Assembly: GCF_001514305.1 (NCBI RefSeq)
Contig: NZ_KQ949105.1
Span: forward strand, 1-64,000
Origin: Streptomyces dysideae
Lineage (GTDB): Bacteria; Actinomycetota; Actinomycetes; Streptomycetales; Streptomycetaceae
Direction of reading: 5' to 3'
Length of the DNA: 64,000 nt
This document shows positions 44,781 to 52,604 of this stretch, one piece after another. Under the pieces are notes generated by a model, which did no database searches, was not told the origin of the DNA, and worked only from the letters and a program-made list of their open reading frames with translations. The translations under genes were made by a program, and so were the position numbers. Numbering within the stretch: position 1 is the stretch's first letter; each line of letters begins with the position of its first letter.

Positions 44781-45826
44781 GACGGGTCCTTGGCGTTAGA
44801 GGGTGTTGCACCTGCCGGCCCACTGCTCTGACGCTCTGTCAAAACAGGTGGCAGTAAAACGCGTTCGTCCACCGGCTGCTCCTGCCGTTGGGCGGCGGCA
44901 AGCCGGCTCATCATCTGCTCGACCGCCACGCGGCCGAGTTCCTGCGCCGAGCCGGAGACGGAGGTGAGGGCGGGTGAGTGCTGTTCGGCGAGCCGGTCCG
45001 GGCACAGGGCGACGACCGAGGCGGCTTCGGGAACCGGACGTCCGCCGCTGCGCAGCAGGCTGAGCAGCGGGCCGATCGCTCTCTCGTTCTGCACCACGAA
45101 CCCGGTGGTCTCCGGCCGGTCGGCCAGGATCCGGGCGAGTGTCCCGGCGGTGCCCTCGTAGGTGCCCTCGCAGGGACGGTGCAGGAAGCGCAGGCCACGC
45201 AGTTGCGCCCGCTCGCGGAAGCCCGCCAGTGTGCGCTCGGCGTATCCGGCATGCCGTGCATAGACGCCCGGTTCGTATCCGATGAAGGCGACGTCCCGGT
45301 GACCGAGGTCGGCCAGGTCGTCCGCGCTCAGGGCTCCGGCCGCGGCGAAGTCGTGGTCGACGCAGGACAGCCCGAGTGGGTCGTCGGGCAGGCCGATGAG
45401 TACGGCCTGCGTGCCCGCGGCCCGCAGCGCGGGCACGCGTTTGTCGCCCAGTTCCACGTCCATGAGGATCACGCCGTCCGCCAGCCCGCTGGTCGCGACC
45501 CGGCGTACCCCCGCCGGCCCCTCGTCGTTGGTGACCAGCAGGACGTCGTAGCCGTGCCTGCGGGCGGCCGTGGTCACGGAGACGGCGATCTCCATCATCA
45601 CCGGGACGTACACGTCGGTGCGCAGCGGCACCACCAGGGCGATGATGTGCGAGCGGCGGCCGGCCAGCGCGCGGGCGCCCGCGTTGGGGTGGTAGCCGAG
45701 CGCGGCCACGGAACGCCGGACACGACGCCGGGTCTCCTCGGAGATCGGGCGCTTGCCGTTCAGCACGTAGCTGACCGTGCTGGACGAGACGCCCGCGTGT
45801 CTGGCCACGTCGGCGATGGTCGCCAT
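44777..45826 (-). CDS. LacI-family regulator of the glycan locus
   Basis: A 349-aa LacI/GalR protein with HTH ATIADVARHAGVSSSTVSYV and LNGKRPISEETRRRV at the N-terminus, then a sugar-binding effector domain (LADLGHRDVAFIGYEPGVY; LVVTNDEGPAG-like segment). It lies between the ABC importer genes and GH42, separated from the importer by a hairpin. It is a good candidate to bind the GAAGCGCTTC palindromes at 49565, 49685 and 62337, since LacI proteins typically recognise such CG-centred palindromes. That link is inference. Confidence 0.92.
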   Translation of the reverse strand: MATIADVARHAGVSSSTVSYVLNGKRPISEETRRRVRRSVAALGYHPNAGARALAGRRSHIIALVVPLRTDVYVPVMMEIAVSVTTAARRHGYDVLLVTNDEGPAGVRRVATSGLADGVILMDVELGDKRVPALRAAGTQAVLIGLPDDPLGLSCVDHDFAAAGALSADDLADLGHRDVAFIGYEPGVYARHAGYAERTLAGFRERAQLRGLRFLHRPCEGTYEGTAGTLARILADRPETTGFVVQNERAIGPLLSLLRSGGRPVPEAASVVALCPDRLAEQHSPALTSVSGSAQELGRVAVEQMMSRLAAAQRQEQPVDERVLLPPVLTERQSSGPAGATPSNAKDPS

Positions 45827-45863
45827 GAGGGTGTCTCCGTGTCCTTTCCGTGGGAGGGGGGTG

Positions 45864-45912
45864 GGGAGCGGCTCCGCTCCGGCAGCGGGGATGGGCAGGG
45901 GGAGCCGCTCCC
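45864..45912 (-). terminator. Hairpin after the ABC importer genes
   Basis: Perfect 12-bp arms GGGAGCGGCTCC (45864-45875) and GGAGCCGCTCCC (45901-45912), 25-nt loop. It lies 35 bp past the stop of the last permease gene and before the LacI start, so it should end or attenuate the importer transcript. Confidence 0.6.
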
Positions 45913-45946
45913 GGTCCAGGGGCGGGCGCGTTGCGGTCCGGCCGGG

Positions 45947-46921
45947 TCAGCCCTTGATCGCGCCCGTGAGCACGCCGGTGCGGAAGTGCTTCTGGACGAA
46001 CGGGTAGACCACCAGCAGCGGTACGAGCGTCAGGACGACCACCGCCATCTGCAGCGACAGCGGAGCGGTCTGCGCGGTCGCGGAACCGAAGCCGGAGTTG
46101 ACCGAGCCCGGCAGGCCCACGCCCCGGTTGACGTAGGTCAGCAGCACGTACTGCAGCGGCCACTTCTCGCTCTCCGTCGGCATGTACAACATGACGTTGA
46201 AGAAGGAGTTCCAGTAGCCCACCCCGTAGAAGAGGGCGATCACCGCGGTCACCGCCCGTGAGGTGGGCAGGACGACGGACCACAGGATCCGCCAGTCGCC
46301 GGCACCGTCCATCCGGGCCGCGTCGATCAGCTCGCCGGAGGTCGACGAGTAGAAGGAGCGCAGCACCAGGATGTTGAAGACGGAGACGGAGCCCGGCAGG
46401 ATCAGCGCCCACCACTGGTTGTAGCCGCCGAGCCCGGTGACCACCAGGAAGGTGGGGATCATGCCGCCGCTGACGAACATCGTGACGATCAACAGGACCA
46501 GGATGGGGCGGTGCCCGAACGAGCGGGAACGGGACATGCCGTACGCGCACAGCACCGAGACCACCATCGACAGGGCGGTGCCGACCCCGGTGATGCCGAG
46601 ACTCACCAGCAGCGCGGTGCGCACCGTCGAGTCGCCCAGCATCTCCCGGTAGGCCTGGAGGCTCAGGCCGTCCGGCCAGGTCACCAGGCCGCCCGCCCGG
46701 TTGACGGCGCCGGGGGAGGAGACACTGGTGAGGACGATGATGTAGAGCGGGACCAGGACCGCAGCCAGCATCGCGCCGAGGGTCAGCCCTTTCGCGGTCT
46801 GCCCGGCGGCGGTCGGCGGCTCCTCCCAGGCGGGGCGCGCGGACCGTGCTGCGCGGCGGGCGGTCGGGGCCGTGGTGCAGTTCTTCGCGCGTCTGCGGCC
46901 GATCGTGAAGGTGTTGGTCAT
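45947..46921 (-). CDS. CUT1-type sugar ABC permease (YtcP/LplC-like)
   Basis: A 324-aa permease with six hydrophobic segments after an unusually long, basic cytoplasmic N-terminus (about 45 residues). The EAA motif that contacts the ATPase reads ELIDAARMDGAGDWRILWSV. The C-terminal GxIKG ending (TGAIKG) is typical of the MalG/YtcP branch. ATG overlaps the upstream permease stop (ATGA). No ATPase gene is present, so a shared MsiK-type ATPase elsewhere would energise the system, as usual in Streptomyces. Confidence 0.92.
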   Translation of the reverse strand: MTNTFTIGRRRAKNCTTAPTARRAARSARPAWEEPPTAAGQTAKGLTLGAMLAAVLVPLYIIVLTSVSSPGAVNRAGGLVTWPDGLSLQAYREMLGDSTVRTALLVSLGITGVGTALSMVVSVLCAYGMSRSRSFGHRPILVLLIVTMFVSGGMIPTFLVVTGLGGYNQWWALILPGSVSVFNILVLRSFYSSTSGELIDAARMDGAGDWRILWSVVLPTSRAVTAVIALFYGVGYWNSFFNVMLYMPTESEKWPLQYVLLTYVNRGVGLPGSVNSGFGSATAQTAPLSLQMAVVVLTLVPLLVVYPFVQKHFRTGVLTGAIKG

Positions 46922-47865
46922 TTCCGGTACAACCCGTCCTCGCCGAAGGCGTGCGCCAGCTTGTTGGCACCCCAGATGAGCAGCAGCGAGATGACGCTCT
47001 TGAAGAGGCCGGCCGCCGCGCCGTAGCTGTAGTCGTTGGTGGCGATGCCGTAGTAGAAGGAGAAGGTGTCCAGGACGTCGGCGGCGTCGTGGCCGACCGC
47101 GGCACGTTGGATCAGGAACTGCTCGAAGCCCACCGACAGGGCGTTGCCGAGTCGCAGCACGAGCATCAGGATGATGACCCCGCGCAGGCCGGGCAGCGTG
47201 ATGTGCCACATGCGCCGCCAGCGCCCCGCACCGTCCGCTGCCGCCGCCTCGTACAGTTCGGAGTTGATCGCGGCGAGCGCGGCAAGGAAGATGATGATGC
47301 CCCAGCCGGCCTCCTTCCACACCGCCTGGGAGGTGACCAGCAGCGCGAAGGTGTCCGGGTTGGTCATGATGTCCCAGGTGCCGATGTCGTGCGTGCGCAG
47401 GAAGTGGTTGAGCACACCGGCGCCGCCGAGCATCTGCTGGAAGATCGTGATGGTGAGCACCCATGAGAAGAAGTGCGGCAGGTAGACGATCGACTGGAAG
47501 AAGTTGCGGATCCGTTCGCTGATGACGGTGTTCAGCAGCAGGGCCAGCGCGATCGGGATCGGGAAGAAGAGGATCAGCTGGACGAAGCTGAGGTAGATCG
47601 TGTTCTTCAGCGTCTGCCAGAACACCGGGTCGTCGAGGAGACGCGTGAACTGGTCGAGGCCGGCCCAGTCGCTGTGCCGGACCCCGATCAGCGGGTCGTA
47701 GTACTGGAACGCCGTGACGATGCCGAACAGCGGCGCGTAGTTGAAGACCAGCAGCAGGACGATCGAGGGCACCGTCATGATCAGCAGCGTCCGGTCGCGG
47801 CGCAGTCTGATCCGCCAGTTCAGCCGCTCGGAGCGCCGCGCCTGCCGGGCCTCGGCAGTGCTCAC
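46918..47865 (-). CDS. CUT1-type sugar ABC permease (LplB-like)
   Basis: A 315-aa permease: first helix LLIMTVPSIVLLLVFNYAPL, the LplB-type block FGIVTAFQYYDP, FFQSIVYLPHFFSWV, and the EAA loop ELYEAAAADGAGRWRRMWHI. The GTG start overlaps the binding-protein stop (GTGA). It pairs with the next permease to form the membrane channel for an oligosaccharide. The start (47865) is set by this overlap; the longer open frame upstream runs antisense to nothing known but overlaps the binding protein and is not used. Confidence 0.92.
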   Translation of the reverse strand: MSTAEARQARRSERLNWRIRLRRDRTLLIMTVPSIVLLLVFNYAPLFGIVTAFQYYDPLIGVRHSDWAGLDQFTRLLDDPVFWQTLKNTIYLSFVQLILFFPIPIALALLLNTVISERIRNFFQSIVYLPHFFSWVLTITIFQQMLGGAGVLNHFLRTHDIGTWDIMTNPDTFALLVTSQAVWKEAGWGIIIFLAALAAINSELYEAAAADGAGRWRRMWHITLPGLRGVIILMLVLRLGNALSVGFEQFLIQRAAVGHDAADVLDTFSFYYGIATNDYSYGAAAGLFKSVISLLLIWGANKLAHAFGEDGLYRK

Positions 47866-49535
47866 TGGCCGGTCCCGTACTTGTCGAGGACGTTGTCGGT
47901 CATCCAGTTCTTCAGCCGCTGCCCGCTGCTCGACTTCCAGCTGGTGATGGCGGCCTGCACATCCGACACCTTCTTCTTGCCGCGCGTGCAGTCCATGATC
48001 GTGTCCTCGACGGTCTGGGCGGCGAGGGCCGTGGCGATCGACTGCGGCATGCTGATGTTCATGTTCCAGAAGACCGGCTTGTACAGCGCCTTCACGTTGG
48101 CCGCCTGCCAGGCCGCGTAGTCCTTGGTGACGACGGGCGCGCCCTGGTTGCTGATCACACCGGGCGGCTGGGCGAGGAATCCGTAGGTCGTCGGCTGGAC
48201 GTACTTCTTGCCCGCGTCCGTGGCCGCCGGCGCTCCGTCCTTCATCGTGTGGTGGACGCCCTCGACACCGAAGTTGACCATGGTGTACTCGCGTGAACCG
48301 TAGGGCGCGGCCAGGTAGTCGGCGACCGCGAGAAGCTCCTCGATCTGGCGGGGCTTCAGGTTGGCGTTGAGATAGCTGACGATGCTGGTGGAGCCGCCCA
48401 TGAAAGCGCGAGGCTTGCTCTTGCCGTCGGCGGCGATGTAGTTGAACGCGTCGCGCCGGTAGCTCTTGTTCGCCGCGGTGCCCGACTGGTAGTCGGCCAG
48501 GTTCCACGTGCCGGTGCCGCCGCCGACGATCAGCACCTTCCCGGAGTAGAAGCGGGTGTTGGAGGGGGTGTCCGCGAGGGCGTCCGGGTGCATGTAGCCG
48601 GCCTTGGCCAGTTTGTGGTGCCAGTCGAGCGCCTCCAGGAACTGCGGCAGCTCGTACTTGTGGACGAGCTTGCCGTCCTCGATCTTCCAGGTTGCGGGTA
48701 CGTCCCAGGACGGGAAGAGGTAGGTCCACACCTGGTCGAAGGCCCACACGCCACGCTTGGCGTCGGTCAGTTCCTTGCCCAGGCTCATCAGGTCGTCGGC
48801 GGACCTCACGTCGTCGGCGGTGATGCCCTTCGGTTCCAGGACGTCGCGCCGGTAGAAGACGGTGCCGGCGGTGGCGAACCTGGTGGATCCGCCGGGTATG
48901 CCGTACAGCTTGTTGCCCCAGGCGCCGACCTGCCAGGCGCCGGAGGGGATCGCGGCGAGGTTGGGGTACTTCTTGATCTTGTCGCCGGACAGGTAGGGCG
49001 TCAGGTCCGCGAGCTGGCTGCCGGCCAGCTGGCCGACGCTGAAGGCGGCGTTCCACCAGGTTGGCAGCTGGATCCAGTCGGGCAGCCGCTTGGCGGCCGT
49101 CATCGTCGGGACGATGGTGGCGTAGTTGTTGCCGTCCGCCGGCTTGATCGTGAGGTCCACGCCCAGGGCCTTGTTCATGGCCTGGTAGAAGGAGTTTCCG
49201 GGCGGCGGCACGGTGCCCCACAGCGGTGTGACCGCGGTGTACTTGCCGCCCTTGCCCGGCACCCCGGAGACGGTGGTGGGGTGCTCGGTCGGGTAGTGCA
49301 GGAAGCCGGGGTCGGTGGCCGCGTCCGGGCCGTTCGACACCGAGGGGATGTCCGGCTTGAGGGACGTGCTCGGCACGTAGGCGGGCAGTGCCTTCTTCAG
49401 GCCCGACTCGCTGTTCGCGCCGGTCTGCCGGTCGCCGCCACCTCCGCAGGCGGAGAGCAGGGGGGCCAGAGCGGCGGCCCCGGCCACGGAGGCGGCTTTG
49501 CCGACGAAGCTTCTCCGGTTCAACTCGTTTGTCAT
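47862..49535 (-). CDS. Extracellular sugar-binding lipoprotein of ABC importer
   Basis: A 557-aa solute-binding protein. The N-terminus has a twin-arginine-like motif (NRRSFVGKAA), a hydrophobic stretch, and lipobox LLSAC, so it is a Tat-type lipoprotein anchored outside. The body matches the long LplA/YtcQ-type binding proteins (KLPDWIQLPTWW-like and YGIPGGSTRF segments). It captures the oligosaccharides released by the secreted GH5 enzymes. ATG has an AAAGGG upstream. Its promoter region is shared with the divergent GH3 gene and holds two copies of GAAGCGCTTC. Confidence 0.93.
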   Translation of the reverse strand: MTNELNRRSFVGKAASVAGAAALAPLLSACGGGGDRQTGANSESGLKKALPAYVPSTSLKPDIPSVSNGPDAATDPGFLHYPTEHPTTVSGVPGKGGKYTAVTPLWGTVPPPGNSFYQAMNKALGVDLTIKPADGNNYATIVPTMTAAKRLPDWIQLPTWWNAAFSVGQLAGSQLADLTPYLSGDKIKKYPNLAAIPSGAWQVGAWGNKLYGIPGGSTRFATAGTVFYRRDVLEPKGITADDVRSADDLMSLGKELTDAKRGVWAFDQVWTYLFPSWDVPATWKIEDGKLVHKYELPQFLEALDWHHKLAKAGYMHPDALADTPSNTRFYSGKVLIVGGGTGTWNLADYQSGTAANKSYRRDAFNYIAADGKSKPRAFMGGSTSIVSYLNANLKPRQIEELLAVADYLAAPYGSREYTMVNFGVEGVHHTMKDGAPAATDAGKKYVQPTTYGFLAQPPGVISNQGAPVVTKDYAAWQAANVKALYKPVFWNMNISMPQSIATALAAQTVEDTIMDCTRGKKKVSDVQAAITSWKSSSGQRLKNWMTDNVLDKYGTGQ

Positions 49536-49564
49536 GACGGAGGCCCTTTCCCCTTCGGCGCATC

Positions 49565-49574
49565 GAAGCGCTTC
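49565..49574. promoter_or_regulatory. GAAGCGCTTC palindrome, copy 1
   Basis: A perfect 10-bp palindrome 30 bp from the binding-protein start codon, within the 195-bp interval between divergent importer and GH3 genes. An identical copy lies 120 bp away. CG-centred symmetry fits a LacI-family operator. Confidence 0.6.
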
Positions 49575-49684
49575 ACTTGGCGGCGAACGTTAATGACATG
49601 TTTCTCGCGAAACAAGAGGGAGAACGCAAAGAAACTTTCTTGCTGGTTGACCATTGACAGCCTCAAGTCGCCGGTGGCAGCGTC

Positions 49685-49694
49685 GAAGCGCTTC
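49685..49694. promoter_or_regulatory. GAAGCGCTTC palindrome, copy 2
   Basis: An identical palindrome in the context GTCGAAGCGCTTCAAC, 37 bp before the GH3 start. With copy 1 it brackets the divergent promoters, so one regulator could control both importer and GH3-GH31 operons. Confidence 0.6.
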
Positions 49695-49730
49695 AACACT
49701 CCGCAACCAGTCTGCTTAGGGGTTTGCCTC

Positions 49731-52604
49731 GTGGGTTCTCCGACCCTGTCCGCCGCCGACCGGCTTCCCTTCCGTGATCCCGCGCTGCCGATCGACAAGC
49801 GTGTCGACGACCTGCTCGGCCGCTTCACGCTCGACGAGCGGATCGCGCTGCTGCACCAGTACGCGCCGGCCGTCGAGCGCCTCGGCGTCGCCTCGTTCCG
49901 CACCGGCGCGGAGGCGCTGCACGGCGTCTCCTGGCTCGGCGAGGCGACCGTCTTCCCGCAGGCCGTGGGCCTGGGCGCGACCTGGGACGAGGACCTGGTC
50001 CACGAGGTCGCCGAAGCCGTGTCGGTCGAGCTGCGCGCCTTCCATTACCACCGCCCGACGGAGAACGGCATCGGCACCATCAGCCTCCAGGCGTGGGCCC
50101 CCGTGGTGAACCTGCTGCGCGACCCGCGCTGGGGCCGCAACGAGGAGGGCTACTCCGAGGACCCGGTGCACACCGCCCGGCTCGGCACGGCCTACTGCCG
50201 GGGCCTGTCCGGCGACCACCCCACCTACCTGCGGGTGGCTGCCGTGCTCAAGCACTTCCTCGCCTACAACAACGAGGACGACCGCTGCCTCACCTCCTCC
50301 GGCCTGCACCCCCGCGTCCTGAAGGAGTACGACCTGGCCGCGTTCCGCCCGGTCATCGCCTCGGGCGCGGCGACAGGGGTGATGGCCGCGTACAACCTGG
50401 TCAACGGCCGCCCCTGTCACGTCAGTCCGCTCCTGGAGACGGAACTGCGCAGCTGGGCCGTGCCGACCGGGCACGAACTGTTCTGCGTCAGCGACGCCGA
50501 CGCGCCGTCCAACCTGTTCGACCCGGAGCACTACTTCGCCGACCACGTCGAGGGCCACGCCGCCGCGCTGAAGGCCGGTATCGACAGTTTCACCGACCAG
50601 AACGAGAACAGCTCGATCACGATCGCCCGGCTGCGCGAGGCCCTGGAACGCGGCCTGATCGACGAGGCCGACATCGACCGGGCCGTCCGCCGCCAGCTCC
50701 AACTCCGCTTCCGGCTCGGAGAGTTCGACCCGGACCTCGACCCGTACACCGGCATCGGCCCGGAGGTGATCGACTCCGCCGAGCACCGCGCCCTGGCCCT
50801 GCGGGCAGCGACCGAGTCGGTGGTGCTGCTCAAGAACGACGGCCTGCTGCCCCTGCGGGCGGACCGCGCACCGCGCGTCGCCGTCATCGGCCCGCTCGCC
50901 GACACCCTGTACGAGGACTGGTACAGCGGCACCCTGCCCTACCAGGTCGGCATCGCGACCGGGCTGCGCGCGGTGCTCGGCGACGTCGTCACGGTGGAGG
51001 GCGCCGACCGGATCGCCCTGTCCTCCCGCACCACGGGCGAACCGCTGGGCGGGACCACGTTCGACGTCACCGAGTGGGGCGACGGGGTGCTGACCCTGCG
51101 CGACACCGAAACCGGCCGCTACCTCACCCGCAAAGACGACGACTCGCTCGTCGCGGACCGTGAGGTGATCAAGACATGGTTCATCAACGAGACCTTCCTT
51201 CTGGAAGCCGATCCGGCGGGCGACGCCGACACCGTGCTCCTGCGTAACGTGCACACCGGTCGCTACGCCGTCGTCGACCCCGCCGACGGCCGGGTCACCG
51301 TCACCGCCGAGGCCCCCGAGGACGCCGAGCGCTGGCGGCGCGAGCTGCTGCGGGACGGCAAGGCGGAAGCCCGCGCCGCCGCCCAGGTGGCCGACGCGGC
51401 GATCGTCGTCCTCGGCAACCACCCGCTCATCAACGGCCGCGAGACCGAGGACCGTACCGGCACCGCACTGCCCGCCACCCAGGAGGCGCTGCTGCGCGAG
51501 GTCGCCGCGGTCTGCCCCGAGACGGCACTGGTCGTCATGAGCAGCTACCCCTACGCCCTCGACTGGGCCGACGCGCACCTGCCCGCCGTGGTGTGGACCT
51601 CCCACGGCGGGCAGGAAACCGGCGCGGGTCTGGCCGCCGTACTGCTCGGCGAGGCCGACCCGTCGGGCCGGCTCCCGCAGACCTGGTTCCGCGGCGACGA
51701 CGAGCTCCCGCACCGGCTCGACTACGACATCATCAAGGCCGGCTGGACCTACCAGTACCACCGGGACGCGCCCCTGTACGCGTTCGGCCACGGCCTGTCC
51801 TACACCGACTTCGCCTGCAGCGACCTGCGGCTGTCCACGGCGACGGTGGCCCAGGGCGGAACCCTCGACATCTCGGTGACCTTGTCCAACACCGGCGCCA
51901 GGCCCGGAAGCGAGGTGGTCCAGCTCTACGTCCGCGCCCTCGAAGCCCGCTACGAGGCGCCCCGGTCGAAGCTCGCCGACTTCCGCAAGGTACGGCTCGA
52001 AGCCGGCGAAAGCCGGGAGCTGACCTTCCGGCTGCCCGCCGAAGCACTGGCCCACTGGGACGTCGCCACGGGCGCCTTCACCGTGGATCCGGGTGCGTAC
52101 GAGGTCCTCGTCGCCCGCTCCGCCGAACACGTCGCCCTGACCGCGCCCTTGACGGTGACCGGCCCTGCCCCCGCTCCCCGCACGGTCATCGGCCGACGCA
52201 CCCTGGCCGTCGACTTCGACGACTACAGCGACGTCACCCTCGTCGACGCCACCCGCACCGCCGGCGACGCGGTCACCCCGGCCGATCCCGCCCGCCCCGC
52301 GACCCTGATGTTCGACTCTGTCGACCTGACCGGCGCCACCCGCTTCGAGGCGGAGGTGGCACGCGAGGACACCGGGCCGGGCGAGGCACGCATCGAGGTC
52401 CGCGTCGGCGACCGGCTCCTGGCGGAGGTCGCCGTACCGGTCACCGGCAGCCGCTACACGTGGACCACGGTGACCGCCGACGCGGCGGTGCCCGGCGACG
52501 GTGTCCACGACCTGCGGCTGACCCTGCACGGCGACCTCCGACTCGCCTCCTTCCGCCTCGACACGCCGGCCGACGACCTGCGCGGCACGAAGGACGACCG
52601 ATGA
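49731..52604 (+). CDS. GH3 beta-glycosidase with inserted beta-domain
   Basis: A 957-aa GH3 enzyme without signal peptide. TIM-barrel motifs: GTISLQAWAPVVNLLRDPRW, VLKHFLAYNNEDDR, and the nucleophile Asp in FCVSDADAPSNL. The (alpha/beta)6 sandwich has VVLLKNDGLLPL and LGNHPLINGRETEDR. Between about residues 450 and 545 is an insertion with TETGRYLTRKDDDSL and HTGRYAVVDP, resembling a fascin-like/beta-trefoil fold. It is followed by the FnIII-like C-domain (SNTGARPGSEVVQLYVRA) and a further C-terminal beta region from about 800. Activity could be beta-glucosidase or beta-xylosidase. GTG 49731 is preceded by AGGGG. The stop overlaps the GH31 gene. Confidence 0.88.
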   Translation: MGSPTLSAADRLPFRDPALPIDKRVDDLLGRFTLDERIALLHQYAPAVERLGVASFRTGAEALHGVSWLGEATVFPQAVGLGATWDEDLVHEVAEAVSVELRAFHYHRPTENGIGTISLQAWAPVVNLLRDPRWGRNEEGYSEDPVHTARLGTAYCRGLSGDHPTYLRVAAVLKHFLAYNNEDDRCLTSSGLHPRVLKEYDLAAFRPVIASGAATGVMAAYNLVNGRPCHVSPLLETELRSWAVPTGHELFCVSDADAPSNLFDPEHYFADHVEGHAAALKAGIDSFTDQNENSSITIARLREALERGLIDEADIDRAVRRQLQLRFRLGEFDPDLDPYTGIGPEVIDSAEHRALALRAATESVVLLKNDGLLPLRADRAPRVAVIGPLADTLYEDWYSGTLPYQVGIATGLRAVLGDVVTVEGADRIALSSRTTGEPLGGTTFDVTEWGDGVLTLRDTETGRYLTRKDDDSLVADREVIKTWFINETFLLEADPAGDADTVLLRNVHTGRYAVVDPADGRVTVTAEAPEDAERWRRELLRDGKAEARAAAQVADAAIVVLGNHPLINGRETEDRTGTALPATQEALLREVAAVCPETALVVMSSYPYALDWADAHLPAVVWTSHGGQETGAGLAAVLLGEADPSGRLPQTWFRGDDELPHRLDYDIIKAGWTYQYHRDAPLYAFGHGLSYTDFACSDLRLSTATVAQGGTLDISVTLSNTGARPGSEVVQLYVRALEARYEAPRSKLADFRKVRLEAGESRELTFRLPAEALAHWDVATGAFTVDPGAYEVLVARSAEHVALTAPLTVTGPAPAPRTVIGRRTLAVDFDDYSDVTLVDATRTAGDAVTPADPARPATLMFDSVDLTGATRFEAEVAREDTGPGEARIEVRVGDRLLAEVAVPVTGSRYTWTTVTADAAVPGDGVHDLRLTLHGDLRLASFRLDTPADDLRGTKDDR

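Noticed and set aside
48588..49730. In-frame extension of the GH3 gene far upstream
   Set aside because: It runs antisense through the binding-protein gene and lacks homology; the GTG at 49731 fits the GH3 family start and the promoter position.
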